From NCBI GenBank assembly GCA_964013575.1, contig CAXGWP010000003.1, positions 1-64,000 of the forward strand: a DNA stretch of 64,000 bases, given 5' to 3'. Of this stretch, positions 1 to 10,501 are shown one piece after another. Positions within the stretch are counted from its first letter, which is position 1; the number at the start of each line of letters is the position of its first letter. The stretch comes from BJGV01 sp964013575 (lineage in GTDB: Bacteria > Pseudomonadota > Gammaproteobacteria > Burkholderiales > Nitrosomonadaceae). The notes below the pieces were generated by a model that was given only the letters and a program-made list of their open reading frames with translations, was not told the DNA's origin and ran no database searches. The translations under genes and the position numbers were made by a program.

Positions 1-1388
<1,388 letters not shown>

Positions 1389-1515
1389 AATACTGTTAAA
1401 ACTCTCGCTTGACTTGTTACATCGTGCGAGCACTTCTACTTTTAATTGTCTAAAACTCCATTTAAAAAATAGAGATATTAGACACCCTAGTAAAATGCCC
1501 ACACCTATCGGCTGT

Positions 1516-1530
1516 AATTTTTTAAAGAAC
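1516..1530 (-). promoter_or_regulatory. boxA-like antitermination element in the 16S leader
   Basis: On the minus strand the leader reads GTTCTTTAAAAAATT, close to the boxA core (TGCTCTTTAACA) recognised by NusB/NusE. This form is common in betaproteobacterial rRNA leaders. It lies about 130 nt upstream of the 16S 5' end, between promoter and gene, where antitermination elements are expected. Confidence 0.6.
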
Positions 1531-1570
1531 TAACTTGCCCTAAAATCCTTAATTGAAAGGCAAGCGATGA

Positions 1571-1599
1571 ATTATATAACCACCTAATCCGTATAGCAA
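1571..1599 (-). promoter_or_regulatory. Probable rRNA operon promoter (sigma-70 type)
   Basis: Read on the minus strand there is TTGCTA at 1599-1594 and a perfect TATAAT at 1576-1571, separated by exactly 17 bp. Transcription would start near 1564 and give a leader of about 175 nt before 16S. It lies between tyrS and 16S, so the rRNA operon need not depend on read-through from tyrS. No clear second promoter was found in the leader. Confidence 0.6.
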
Positions 1600-1631
1600 T
1601 AAATTTTTTTAATTCTAGGATATTTTAAACT

Positions 1632-2834
1632 TTAAATAATTGTAATTTTAGAAAATCTTCTCTTTCCCACTTGAACCACACAAGTAGTACCAAGTTTTAT
1701 TTTAAGATTTTTATCGTTTATTTTTTCCCCATCCAACCTCACCCCCCTTTGCTCTATCATACGAAGAGCTTGAGCTGTACTTGCTGTAAGGCCAGTTTTT
1801 TTAAGAATCTTTGTTATAGCCAACCCATCATTTTCACCATTTAATTTTATTTCTGGGATATTTTCAGGTATTACTCCATGCTTAAATCGTGCTTCAAAAT
1901 TCAGAATTTGTTTTTCAGCTTCTTTTTTATTATGGAATCGAGTCACTATTTCCTTAGCTAAAGTTATTTTTATATCACGTGGATTACGACCCTCCTCTAC
2001 CTCCTTCTTCCATTTCTGTATAACAGCTAAAGGTTCAAAAGATAATAGCTCTAGATAACTCCACATCAACTCATCAGAAATTGACATTATTTTTCCAAAT
2101 ATTTGTTCTGGGTCCTCTTCAATACCTATATAGTTATTTAAAGATTTAGACATTTTATTTTTTCCGTCTAGCCCAACTAAAAGCGGCATAGTCAAAATAC
2201 ATTGTGGAGATTGACCAAAATGCTTTTGTAATTCCCGCCCTACTAATAAATTAAATTTTTGATCGGTACCACCTAATTCAAGGTCTGCTTTAAGCATGAC
2301 TGAATCATAAGCCTGAATCAATGGATACAATAATTCATGTATAGCAATAGGCTGATTATTTTGATATCTCTTACCAAAATCATCTCGTTCTAACATTCGA
2401 GCTACAGTGTGTGTTGAAGATATTTTTATTAGATCGGCTGTATTTAACTGATTCATCCATTTTGAATTAAATACAATTTCTGTTTGATCAGGTATTAGTA
2501 TTTTAAATACTTGATCAGTATATGTCTTTGCATTTTCTGTCACTTGCTTCTTTGTTAAGGGAGGACGAGTGGTGTTTTTTCCACTAGGATCTCCTATCAT
2601 TCCCGTAAAATCACCAATTAAAAATAAAATATGATGACCAAGGTCCTGTAACTTGCGTAATTTATTAAGTAAAACTGTATGGCCCAAATGCAAATCTGGA
2701 GCAGTAGGATCAAACCCAGCCTTAACTCTTAAAGGTGTCCCTGTAGAAAGTTTTTGCTGAAACTCTTCCTCAACCAAAAGTTCATCACAACCACGCTTAA
2801 TAGCATCTAATTGATTTTCTATATCTTTCAACAC
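1632..2834 (-). CDS. tyrS: Tyrosyl-tRNA synthetase
   Basis: Class I synthetase that charges tRNA-Tyr in the cytosol. It shows the HIGH-type motif HLGH (about residues 49-52), the tyrosine/ATP pocket GGTDQ, the KMSKS loop (about 227-231) and an S4-like RNA-binding tail, in the normal order. The frame is open upstream to a TTG at 2879, but that would add a hydrophobic stretch unlike any TyrS N-terminus. I chose the GTG at 2834, giving about 400 residues, the usual length. No good Shine-Dalgarno precedes either start, so the exact start is uncertain. It lies directly upstream of the rRNA promoter on the same strand. Confidence 0.95.
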   Translation of the reverse strand: MLKDIENQLDAIKRGCDELLVEEEFQQKLSTGTPLRVKAGFDPTAPDLHLGHTVLLNKLRKLQDLGHHILFLIGDFTGMIGDPSGKNTTRPPLTKKQVTENAKTYTDQVFKILIPDQTEIVFNSKWMNQLNTADLIKISSTHTVARMLERDDFGKRYQNNQPIAIHELLYPLIQAYDSVMLKADLELGGTDQKFNLLVGRELQKHFGQSPQCILTMPLLVGLDGKNKMSKSLNNYIGIEEDPEQIFGKIMSISDELMWSYLELLSFEPLAVIQKWKKEVEEGRNPRDIKITLAKEIVTRFHNKKEAEKQILNFEARFKHGVIPENIPEIKLNGENDGLAITKILKKTGLTASTAQALRMIEQRGVRLDGEKINDKNLKIKLGTTCVVQVGKRRFSKITII

Positions 2835-3093
2835 GATTATTATATGAATACTTAGAATTGATAAAATCAAATAAATCAATATTACATGTAAGTGTTTTAA
2901 TTCCTATGTAGGATACTACCAAATTTAATAGATAGAAAAGAATATATAATTTTCTTTCTGATACATATCTAACAAATATTGAATACACTTACTCTAATGA
3001 AACAAGCTAAATCATTAGCTCCTTTAATTATTTTATAAAATAATTATGTCTCAATGAAACGAAAATTATCAAAATAACAAATAAATGGCCAAA

Positions 3094-3519
3094 TTATGGT
3101 GCTTGTAGTTGTAATGAGGGCTTATCTGGATAATGTTGCATTTGATATGCCCCCCATAATCTACTTGCTATTCGATAAGCAAGCAGATTTAAATGTTCTT
3201 GCATCGGCTGATTATCAAGTTCTTCTGTAGTTTTTTTAAAAATCTTTAGCCATGTTTCAAATAACTCTGGGCGAAGATTTGGTATAGCTAAATGTTTAGG
3301 CATAGGTGCCCCGCTAAAACGATTAGTTCCCAGTAAATTACCTGACCAAAAATTATTCATCTGTATAAAATGGGCCTCCCAATCAGTAACATGAGCCTCA
3401 AAGATCGGACCTAATAATGGATCCTTTCTAGCTTTTGCATAAAAAGACCGAACCAATTGATTAATTTCATCTTCAGTGCATATAGAAGAGCCTGGCTTAG
3501 AAGAGGTTGATTGGAACAT
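3094..3519 (-). CDS. Truncated haemoglobin, group III type
   Basis: A 141-residue globin of the short 2-over-2 fold. It fits group III: an FY.KAR.DP..GPIF segment (about 26-40), a WEAHF segment with the probable E7 histidine H50, the FWSG..LGT..F.G.PM stretch (57-73), the probable proximal F8 histidine H76, and W90 at the expected G8 position. Family members bind oxygen, nitric oxide or peroxide; the physiological role is rarely known. It sits alone between tyrS and nlpD with no obvious partner. The first about 15 residues are rich in serine and threonine and probably disordered. The family call is firm; the ligand role is inference. Confidence 0.88.
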   Translation of the reverse strand: MFQSTSSKPGSSICTEDEINQLVRSFYAKARKDPLLGPIFEAHVTDWEAHFIQMNNFWSGNLLGTNRFSGAPMPKHLAIPNLRPELFETWLKIFKKTTEELDNQPMQEHLNLLAYRIASRLWGAYQMQHYPDKPSLQLQAP

Positions 3520-3540
3520 GTCTTAATAAATTTAAATTAA

Positions 3541-4521
3541 TTAAAGTACTGTTTCTGAAGATTTTTCTGGCAAATACTTTAGCGGATCTACTGGCTTTCC
3601 ATTTTTCCGGATTTCAAAATGAAGCCTTACTAATTTACTATCAGTTTTCCCCATCTCTGCAATTGTTTGCCCCCTAGCAACTTTTTGTCCTTCCTTTACC
3701 AGAATCTTACTGTTATGAGCATAAGCGCTAAGATAAATACTATTATGCTTTATAATGACAAGCTGACCGTATCCTCTTAATCCAGTCCCACTATAAACAA
3801 CTCTACCTGAAGCTGAAGCTAAAACAGGCTGTCCTGTCTTTCCTGAAATGTCCACACCTTTAGTGCTTTCTGTAAAATGGCTTGATACCCTTCCTTCCGT
3901 AGGCCAAATCCATTTAATAGCAACATTATCAGGAGTAATACCACCTAACCCAGCTTCTTCTACTTTAACCGAGCCTTCAATAGTAGTTGGAAGAACGCTC
4001 TCCAATTCTTGCACCTGCGATATAGCTTTCTCTGAATATGCCAACCTCAATGATTTTGGCTCCATTTTCAACAAAGTAACTGCTGTGTCTTCTGTAAGAT
4101 TATGTGCTGCTATTAATGGCTCTGGATCAGGAACTGGAAATACAGAGGGCCTAGTCATCAAATCAGGCGAAGATAGTATAAGCTGCTGGCCAATACCAAT
4201 AGAACCAGGATCCTCTATATTATTCCACTTTGCTAGATCTTTATGATCAATACCATATTTTTGAGCAATACTATATAAAGTATCCCCCTTTCTTATAGTA
4301 TGTCTTTTTATTGAATCTTGGGAAAGTGATACTGAGGAATCTTTTTTATCTATTTGAGCTTGTCTAGTAGAAACACAACCTACCAATAAAAGGAAAATAA
4401 AAGACTGAAGAAAAAGAACACTAAGAATATACTTCCTGCTATACAAAAATTGTATACAGTATTTTACACCTTTCATAAAAGAAAATACTTTACTCACAGA
4501 ACATATCCTACCTATCTTCAT
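3541..4521 (-). CDS. nlpD: NlpD-type murein hydrolase activator lipoprotein
   Basis: Probable outer-membrane lipoprotein that activates amidases during cell separation. A long hydrophobic N-terminus (31-48) ends in a lipobox LVGC with Cys49. A LysM peptidoglycan-binding domain (73-117) follows, then a linker and a C-terminal LytM/M23 domain (about 215-320). The first zinc-ligand region reads KGVDIS rather than the catalytic HxGxD form, as expected for the non-enzymatic NlpD/EnvC class. The ATG at 4521 is preceded by GAAGGTGTAA, a good ribosome site; the later ATG at 4476 has none. It follows surE and pcm, the ancestral surE-pcm-nlpD order. No rpoS lies in the gap to the haemoglobin gene, although rpoS often follows nlpD in relatives. 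Confidence 0.93.
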   Translation of the reverse strand: MKIGRICSVSKVFSFMKGVKYCIQFLYSRKYILSVLFLQSFIFLLLVGCVSTRQAQIDKKDSSVSLSQDSIKRHTIRKGDTLYSIAQKYGIDHKDLAKWNNIEDPGSIGIGQQLILSSPDLMTRPSVFPVPDPEPLIAAHNLTEDTAVTLLKMEPKSLRLAYSEKAISQVQELESVLPTTIEGSVKVEEAGLGGITPDNVAIKWIWPTEGRVSSHFTESTKGVDISGKTGQPVLASASGRVVYSGTGLRGYGQLVIIKHNSIYLSAYAHNSKILVKEGQKVARGQTIAEMGKTDSKLVRLHFEIRKNGKPVDPLKYLPEKSSETVL

Positions 4522-4546
4522 TTACACCTTCTCTTGTCAGTATAGT

Positions 4547-5209
4547 TTAGTTATTTACGATACCAGACAGTATTGGTACAAATTTCACTTCATCTAGAAT
4601 GGTCTCTTTATAACCCTTGACATCATGTTCAATTACACATAAATACTGCTCTTGACTACCTTTTGGATAAACCATTCTACCACCGATTGCTAATTGTGAC
4701 AGTAATACAGAAGGAACATGCGTTGTTGCGCCTGTCATAATGATACCATCGAATGGTGCAGCTTCCGGTAGCCCGTAGAGCCCATCTGCATGCTTCAAAC
4801 GTACATTATTAAGACGGGACTCACGTAATCGTGAACGTGTTCTACTCAATAAGGGACCAATACGTTCCACTGAGTAAACTTCATCTGCAAGTTGGGCTAA
4901 AATTGTTGTTTGATATCCACAACCAGTTCCGATTTCAAGAACTTTTCCAAGATTTGATCCTGCACGAAGTAATTCACTCATTCTCGCCACAATAAAAGGA
5001 CTTGAAATAGTTTGTCCAAAATTAATGGGCAGCGAAACATCATCATATGCACGGCTTGCGATAGCCTCTTCAACAAATAAATGACGAAGCGCAGAATTCA
5101 TTGCTGCCAGCACTACTTCATCTAATATATTTTGATTTCGCAAACGACTAATCATTCTCTCGCGTGTACGCTGAGAAGTCATGCCAATGCCAGAACGGTA
5201 TAAACTCAA
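4547..5209 (-). CDS. pcm: Protein-L-isoaspartate O-methyltransferase
   Basis: S-adenosylmethionine-dependent enzyme that repairs isoaspartyl residues in aged proteins. The class I methyltransferase motif I (VLEIGTGCGYQT, about residues 90-101) and the PCMT-specific substrate region LPINFGQTISSP (about 61-72) are both present. Length is normal at 220 residues. It lies between surE and nlpD on the same strand with short gaps, so the three probably form one transcript. The first ATG is used; residues 1-14 are variable in the family. Confidence 0.95.
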   Translation of the reverse strand: MSLYRSGIGMTSQRTRERMISRLRNQNILDEVVLAAMNSALRHLFVEEAIASRAYDDVSLPINFGQTISSPFIVARMSELLRAGSNLGKVLEIGTGCGYQTTILAQLADEVYSVERIGPLLSRTRSRLRESRLNNVRLKHADGLYGLPEAAPFDGIIMTGATTHVPSVLLSQLAIGGRMVYPKGSQEQYLCVIEHDVKGYKETILDEVKFVPILSGIVNN

Positions 5210-5265
5210 ACTTAATATCTCTTTAAATATTAAATATCAATATGCAAAATACTTTCTTCCATGTT

Positions 5266-6006
5266 TTATATCAGCCACTGCTTAACCATCTCTAACTGGC
5301 TATATTGAGTCAAGTCAATCTGTAATGGTGTTAACGATACCTGATTTTTTTGAATCGCATAAAAATCCGTATTCTCACCTGCATCCTGGACGGCACCTGC
5401 AGCACCCACCCAATACACTATCTCACCGCGTGGATTTTTTGATTTAATTACTGGTTCTGCTTTATGTCTCCTTCCAAGCCGTGTAACCGCAATACCCTGC
5501 AAGTGATTATATGCAATATCTGGCACATTTATATTAAGCAGTATTGGCTCATGAAAGCTATTTATTTTAAATTTTTTTACAATATCAACTGTAACAAGCG
5601 CCGCAGTAGAAAAGTTTTCATCAGAAACATTTGCAAGAGATATAGCAAGCGAAGGTATGCCTAATAAAAATCCTTCAGTAGCAGCAGCTACAGTTCCAGA
5701 ATAAATAGTATCATCTCCCATATTAGCACCATCGTTTATACCTGATATAACCATATCAGGTAGCATATCTAACATACCAGTAACTGCTAAGTGTACACAA
5801 TCTGTTGGCGTACCATTTACATAAAAATAACCATTGTGAGATTTATGTAAACTTAGGGGACGATCTAATGTAAGAGAATTACTCGCACCACTACGGTCAC
5901 GTTCTGGAGCAACTACCACTATATCTGCAATAGAAGATAATGCTTCAGCAAGCGCTACCAAGCCTGGTGCGAAATACCCGTCATCATTACTGAGTAATAT
6001 ACGCAT
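5266..6006 (-). CDS. surE: 5'/3'-nucleotidase SurE
   Basis: Metal-dependent phosphatase acting on nucleoside monophosphates and short polyphosphates. The N-terminal LLSNDDG motif (4-10) supplies the two metal-binding aspartates; SGASNSLT and the VISGINDGANMGDDTIYSGTV segment complete the active site. Length (246 residues) is normal. It is first in the surE-pcm-nlpD run, and its start lies about 65 bp from tRNA-Pro, which is on the same strand upstream of it. Confidence 0.96.
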   Translation of the reverse strand: MRILLSNDDGYFAPGLVALAEALSSIADIVVVAPERDRSGASNSLTLDRPLSLHKSHNGYFYVNGTPTDCVHLAVTGMLDMLPDMVISGINDGANMGDDTIYSGTVAAATEGFLLGIPSLAISLANVSDENFSTAALVTVDIVKKFKINSFHEPILLNINVPDIAYNHLQGIAVTRLGRRHKAEPVIKSKNPRGEIVYWVGAAGAVQDAGENTDFYAIQKNQVSLTPLQIDLTQYSQLEMVKQWLI

Positions 6007-6072
6007 TTACAATGAACCAATTTATTCCAAATTTAATTTGCATTCAAAAAACAATTAACCACACCATACCAC

Positions 6073-6149
6073 TGGTCGGGACGAGAGGATTTGAACCTCC
6101 GACCACTTGCACCCCATGCAAGTACGCTACCAGGCTGCGCTACGCCCCG
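6073..6149 (-). tRNA. tRNA-Pro (anticodon GGG)
   Basis: Read on the minus strand, all arms form. The acceptor stem CGGGGCG pairs with CGTCCCG (one G-T), the D stem is GCGC/GCGT, the anticodon stem CTTGC/GCAAG encloses loop ATGGGGT, and the T arm is GGAGG-TTCAAAT-CCTCT. The anticodon GGG reads proline codons CCC and CCT. The CCA tail is encoded (6075-6073). It lies downstream of the MerR-type gene, the usual betaproteobacterial position after ihfA-merR. Confidence 0.97.
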
Positions 6150-6236
6150 ATGATACGGATTATAGCAACAAGATCTGGTACTAAAAATCACTTTTATCAC
6201 TTCAATTATGCAAATTGAAAAAACAAGAAAATCTAA

Positions 6237-6614
6237 TCATGATCTAAGTAAAGACACAACATTTTTGATTTCACCCTGTAAAGCTGACAAATTAACTGAA
6301 TTAGGGCTTATAGTACTAGAGGAATTCCTTACTGAATTAGGTGCTGAGCCTGATTTATTGCTTTTTCTTAGTTTCGCACGTGCACCATGAATAGTAAATC
6401 CTTGCTCATACAGCAATGATCGAATATGACGAATCAATAATACTTCATGGCGTTGATAGTATCGACGATTCCCACGCCGTTTAATTGGGTGTAGTTGTGA
6501 AAATTCCTGTTCCCAGTATCGTAAAACATGTGGCTTGACGGAACATAACTCACCTACTTCACCTATAGTGAAATAACGTTTATCTGGAATATTTGGTAGA
6601 ACATTACTAGTCAT
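6237..6614 (-). CDS. MerR-family transcriptional regulator (linked to ihfA)
   Basis: A 125-residue DNA-binding protein. The winged helix-turn-helix of the MerR family fills residues 14-80 (YFTIGEV..., VLRYWEQEF, RRGNRRYY). The C-terminal part is short and serine/asparagine-rich, with no cysteine-based metal site, so it is not a metal-sensing MerR. Its start overlaps the end of ihfA by 8 bp, implying translational coupling. This pair, followed by tRNA-Pro, is conserved in betaproteobacteria, and the target is not generally known. Confidence 0.9.
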   Translation of the reverse strand: MTSNVLPNIPDKRYFTIGEVGELCSVKPHVLRYWEQEFSQLHPIKRRGNRRYYQRHEVLLIRHIRSLLYEQGFTIHGARAKLRKSNKSGSAPNSVRNSSSTISPNSVNLSALQGEIKNVVSLLRS

Positions 6615-6900
6615 TGCGTGTTTTTTCTACCATTGCCTTCAATTTTTGACTAGCATGAAAAGTCACAACGCGTCGTGCAGTTATTTGAACCTCCTCTCCA
6701 GTTTTAGGATTACGACCAGGTCGTTGAGGCTTGTCTCGTAACTGAAAATTTCCAAACCCTGATAATTTTACACCATCTCCATTCTGGAGTGCAGAACGAA
6801 CCTCTTCATAAAAAGAATCAACCATATTTTTAGCTTCACGCTTATTTAAGCCTACTTTCTCAAATAGTAAATCTGCTAATTCAGCCTTTGTTAAGGTCAT
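6607..6900 (-). CDS. ihfA: Integration host factor subunit alpha
   Basis: Small DNA-bending protein (97 residues) that acts as a heterodimer with IHF-beta. The HU/IHF fold is clear: MTLTKAELADLLFEK at the N-terminus, LSGFGNFQLRDK in the middle, and the DNA-intercalating arm with GRNPKTGEEV (about 64-73). It lies immediately after pheT, as in most proteobacteria. A purine-rich GGGGGGAGG stretch (reverse complement of 6901-6909) sits just upstream of the ATG as a ribosome site. Confidence 0.96.
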   Translation of the reverse strand: MTLTKAELADLLFEKVGLNKREAKNMVDSFYEEVRSALQNGDGVKLSGFGNFQLRDKPQRPGRNPKTGEEVQITARRVVTFHASQKLKAMVEKTRND

Positions 6901-6958
6901 ACCTCCCCCCCCTTACACATTAATTCTTCAACAAAATTTTGGCGCTTATTGCTTATAT

Positions 6959-9337
6959 CTAATTACGGAGTTTTGCCCCAAATTTATTCTCTAAGATATT
7001 AATCAGTTTGTTAATAACTGAATCTGTATCTACATCAGTTAAAGTTTTTTTAGTATCTTGTAATAAGACACGGAATGCAAGACTTTTTTTACCATCATCT
7101 ACTCCATTACCGCGATAAACATCAAATAGAGAAATTTCTACAATAATAGGTGAATTAAGAGTATTCATACTTTGCAGTAGCGAATTAACACTAATATTTT
7201 CATCTACCACTACAGCAATATCACGCCGTACAGATGGATATTTTGGAATTTTATCTGCTTTAGGTATAGCTTTCTGGACTAAAGAATTAAGATCCAATTC
7301 AAATAAAATAACAGACCTTAATAAAGATAATTTTTGCTGTAAAACTGGATGCAACTCTCCAAGCCATCCAACCATTTTTCTACCTATAAAGACTTGTGAT
7401 GATTTCCCAGGATGCAAAGCAGGATGATGTGCTACCTCAAAATTTATACACTCTGGCCAAAATAAAGCCTCTACATCAGACTTTACATCATACAAATCTG
7501 TATTACGCTCAGCAGAACCCCATTGCTCATTCACTATGTCTCCATAGCATAGTCCTGCCAATTTCTCATATTGATTATAACTATCACCTTCTTTTAAAAA
7601 ACATGAACCAATTTCAAATATACGCACTCTATTCTGCTGACGATTAAGATTAAACTGTAAATTTGAAATTAAACCACCTATTAAATTACTACGCATGGCA
7701 TTTAATTGACTAGAAATAGGGTTCTTTAGCATTACTGTAAAAGACTGATCCGAATACCTTTTCTCCCATTCTAAATCAACAAATGCATAATTAGTTACTT
7801 CTTGATAATCACGTGCCACACAAATTCTTCGTAGCTGCATAGGAGTTTTTATCGCCTCAGGACTTGGCAATATGCTCAAATTTGTATTTGGCAAAATAGC
7901 AGGAATATTATGATACCCATAAATTCGTGCCACTTCCTCAACTAAATCTTCTTCAATGGAAAGATCAAAACGATATGTTGGGGGCGTTACATGAAATACA
8001 GTTTTATCAACTAAAAAATCAAATTGTAAGCGCTCTAATATATTACCAATTTCATTTGTATGAATATTGATACCTAATATACTTTGCACTTTCTTCTCAT
8101 GCAAGACAATAGATTTTCGTTGGGGCAATTCCCCTTTAACTTCAGAAACTGACCCTGCATGCCCCCCACAGATATCAACTACCAATCTTGTAGCTCTTTC
8201 CATAGCTAACCGTGTCAGTCCAAAATCTACACCACGTTCAAAACGATGAGCAGATTCAGAGCTAAGTCCCAATTGGATATGTTTACCTGATATTACTTCA
8301 GGAAGAAAAAATGCACTTTCTAAGAATATATCCGTAGTTCCATACTCTACTTTACTCTCATCCCCCCCCATAATTCCTGCTAATGCTAGAGGCTTAACTG
8401 CATCAGCAATCAGTAGCATATCAGGATTTAATAATATTTCCTCCCCATTTAATAATTGAAGCTTTTCACCAGAATTAGCAAAACGCACATTAATATTACC
8501 AGAAAGCTTACCAGTAATTTTTTCCAAATTAAAAGCATGCATAGGCTGGCCAATTTCCAACATTACGTAATTAGTTATATCTACTACAGCATTTATTAAA
8601 TTAATCCCACTGCGTTCCAGCCTACGCTTTATCCATTCAGGTGTTTTTACTTCTAAATTAATATTCTGAATTACTCTACCACAATAAAATGGGCATGAAT
8701 TTGGTTCATCTATGCATATAGTCAAATTGGCACTATTTTCATTTTTAACGTGACTAATTTTAGGAGGGATAAATTGTTCAGAAAAAATTGCTGCCACTTC
8801 TCGAGATATACCTAACAAGCCTAAACAATCAGCACGATTAGGAGTTAGTTTCAAAGTAAAAATCTTATCATCAAGATCATAATATTTTCGAAAATCTTCT
8901 CCATTAGGCGCATCTTCTGAGAGCAATAATAAACCTGCATCCTCGTCTAAGATTCCTAATTCGCTACCCGAACATAGCATGCCAAATGATTCTGTACCGC
9001 GTATTCTAGCTTGCTTTACAACCATATTAGGAAGGTGAGCACCAATCAATGCACATGGCACTTTAGCTCCAACACAAACATTACTAGCACCACAAACAAT
9101 TTGCAGAGGTTCATTATTTATATCAGCCCCTATACTTACCTGGCATACATTTAAACGATCAGCATTAGGGTGTCTGTTTACTGACAATATCTCCGCTACT
9201 ACCACTTTATTAAAACTTGGTGCCACAGGCTCAATATTCTCTACCTCTAATCCCGCCATTGTAAGAGAATGAGCAAGCTCATTACTAGAAATTGGTGGGT
9301 TCACTAAAGTACGAAGCCAGCTCTCAGTAAATTTCAT
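6959..9337 (-). CDS. pheT: Phenylalanyl-tRNA synthetase beta subunit
   Basis: Large subunit of the (alpha-beta)2 enzyme that charges tRNA-Phe and edits mischarged Tyr-tRNA. The 792 residues show the expected order: N-terminal tRNA-binding EMAP-like domain (about 40-150), the B3/B4 editing region, B5, the class II-like core (FERGVDF..., EIGSCFL) and the C-terminal anticodon-binding FDX-ACB domain (KYPSVRRDIAVVV to the end). It follows pheS by 35 bp and is probably co-transcribed with it. Confidence 0.97.
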   Translation of the reverse strand: MKFTESWLRTLVNPPISSNELAHSLTMAGLEVENIEPVAPSFNKVVVAEILSVNRHPNADRLNVCQVSIGADINNEPLQIVCGASNVCVGAKVPCALIGAHLPNMVVKQARIRGTESFGMLCSGSELGILDEDAGLLLLSEDAPNGEDFRKYYDLDDKIFTLKLTPNRADCLGLLGISREVAAIFSEQFIPPKISHVKNENSANLTICIDEPNSCPFYCGRVIQNINLEVKTPEWIKRRLERSGINLINAVVDITNYVMLEIGQPMHAFNLEKITGKLSGNINVRFANSGEKLQLLNGEEILLNPDMLLIADAVKPLALAGIMGGDESKVEYGTTDIFLESAFFLPEVISGKHIQLGLSSESAHRFERGVDFGLTRLAMERATRLVVDICGGHAGSVSEVKGELPQRKSIVLHEKKVQSILGINIHTNEIGNILERLQFDFLVDKTVFHVTPPTYRFDLSIEEDLVEEVARIYGYHNIPAILPNTNLSILPSPEAIKTPMQLRRICVARDYQEVTNYAFVDLEWEKRYSDQSFTVMLKNPISSQLNAMRSNLIGGLISNLQFNLNRQQNRVRIFEIGSCFLKEGDSYNQYEKLAGLCYGDIVNEQWGSAERNTDLYDVKSDVEALFWPECINFEVAHHPALHPGKSSQVFIGRKMVGWLGELHPVLQQKLSLLRSVILFELDLNSLVQKAIPKADKIPKYPSVRRDIAVVVDENISVNSLLQSMNTLNSPIIVEISLFDVYRGNGVDDGKKSLAFRVLLQDTKKTLTDVDTDSVINKLINILENKFGAKLRN

Positions 9338-9372
9338 AAAGATCTATTATTACAAGCAATAGAATTAATAAT

Positions 9373-10401
9373 TTAATTAAATTGTTTCAAGAAACGTAAA
9401 TCATTTTCAAAAAACATCCGTATATCAGTTACTCCATACCTAAGCATTGCTAGCCTCTCCACACCCATACCAAAAGCAAATCCTCTGTATTTAGCACTAT
9501 CTATATTGGCATGTTTTAAGACCTCTGGATGCACCATGCCACAACCTAAGACTTCCAACCAGCCTGTATGGCCACATACCCTACAACCTTTGTTATTGCA
9601 CATAACACAACTAATATCCATTTCAGCAGAAGGCTCTGTAAATGGAAAAAAAGAGGGACGAAACCGGGCTAATAAGCCCTCTTGCTCTAGGAATTGTTTA
9701 ATAAATTCTATTAATACTCCCTTTAACTCTGAGAAATTCACACTCTCATCTACCCATAATCCTTCTACCTGATGAAACATAGGCGTATGGGTTACATCTG
9801 AATCACAACGATAAACCCTCCCAGGAGCAATTACTTTAAGAGGTGGATTTTTATTTTGCATATAACGGATCTGGACTGGAGATGTATGGGTCCGCAGCAA
9901 ATATTCATTTTCATCCTCAGCAATATAGAATGTATCATGCATCGCTCGTGCCGGGTGATTCTCTGGAATATTGAGCGCAGTAAAATTATAAAAATCAGTT
10001 TCGATCTCTGGACCAGAAGCAACAGTAAAGCCAATTGAACTAAATAAAGTCTCGATTCGTTCTAATGTTATTGATATCGGATGTAAACCACCTACCCCTG
10101 AACCACGGCTAGGCAAGGTTACATCAAGGGCCTCCCCTGCTAACTGCGCTTCCATTTTTTTAGCTTGGATTAATTCACGGCGGTCATTTATTCTTGCCTC
10201 TAATACCACTTTTATCTTATTAATTTGACCGCCTATAACTGGCCTGTCTTCTAGCGAAAGATTCTTTAGCCCCTTTAACTTTTCAGTTAATATTCCATTT
10301 TTACCAAGATAACGTGATTTTGCTTGTTCAAGATCACTAGTATTATCTATACTATCAAGTAAATTTATTGCTTCATTTAGAATATCTTCTAAGTTATTCA
10401 T
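9373..10401 (-). CDS. pheS: Phenylalanyl-tRNA synthetase alpha subunit
   Basis: Catalytic subunit of the Phe enzyme. The N-terminal coiled-coil arm (1-90) is followed by class II motifs: motif 1 region HPI.ITLERIETLF, motif 2 around APGRVYRCD, and motif 3 GFAFGMGVERLAMLRYG near the C-terminus. Length (342) is normal. It is separated from rplT by 100 bp that contain a strong terminator, so pheST needs its own promoter or read-through. No Shine-Dalgarno is evident before the ATG. Confidence 0.97.
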   Translation of the reverse strand: MNNLEDILNEAINLLDSIDNTSDLEQAKSRYLGKNGILTEKLKGLKNLSLEDRPVIGGQINKIKVVLEARINDRRELIQAKKMEAQLAGEALDVTLPSRGSGVGGLHPISITLERIETLFSSIGFTVASGPEIETDFYNFTALNIPENHPARAMHDTFYIAEDENEYLLRTHTSPVQIRYMQNKNPPLKVIAPGRVYRCDSDVTHTPMFHQVEGLWVDESVNFSELKGVLIEFIKQFLEQEGLLARFRPSFFPFTEPSAEMDISCVMCNNKGCRVCGHTGWLEVLGCGMVHPEVLKHANIDSAKYRGFAFGMGVERLAMLRYGVTDIRMFFENDLRFLKQFN

Positions 10402-10440
10402 GAGAACAAAATATAGGTGGCTATATTAACTATGTATACA

Positions 10441-10475
10441 ACAAAAAAAGGCCAAGGAGCAATTCCCTTAGCCTT
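10441..10475 (-). terminator. Rho-independent terminator after rplT
   Basis: On the minus strand AAGGCTAAGG pairs with CCTTGGCCTT (10 bp, one T-G) around an 8-nt loop, followed directly by seven T. It ends the thrS-infC-rpmI-rplT transcript before pheS. In E. coli the same gap holds the pheST attenuator; here no leader peptide with phenylalanine codons is visible. Confidence 0.85.
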
Positions 10476-10501
10476 CTGATCATCTCTCTATCAACAAACT
10501 A

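Noticed and set aside
3848..4246. 132-codon plus-strand frame opposite nlpD
   Set aside because: Antisense shadow of a well-supported gene, with no ribosome site or recognisable domain.
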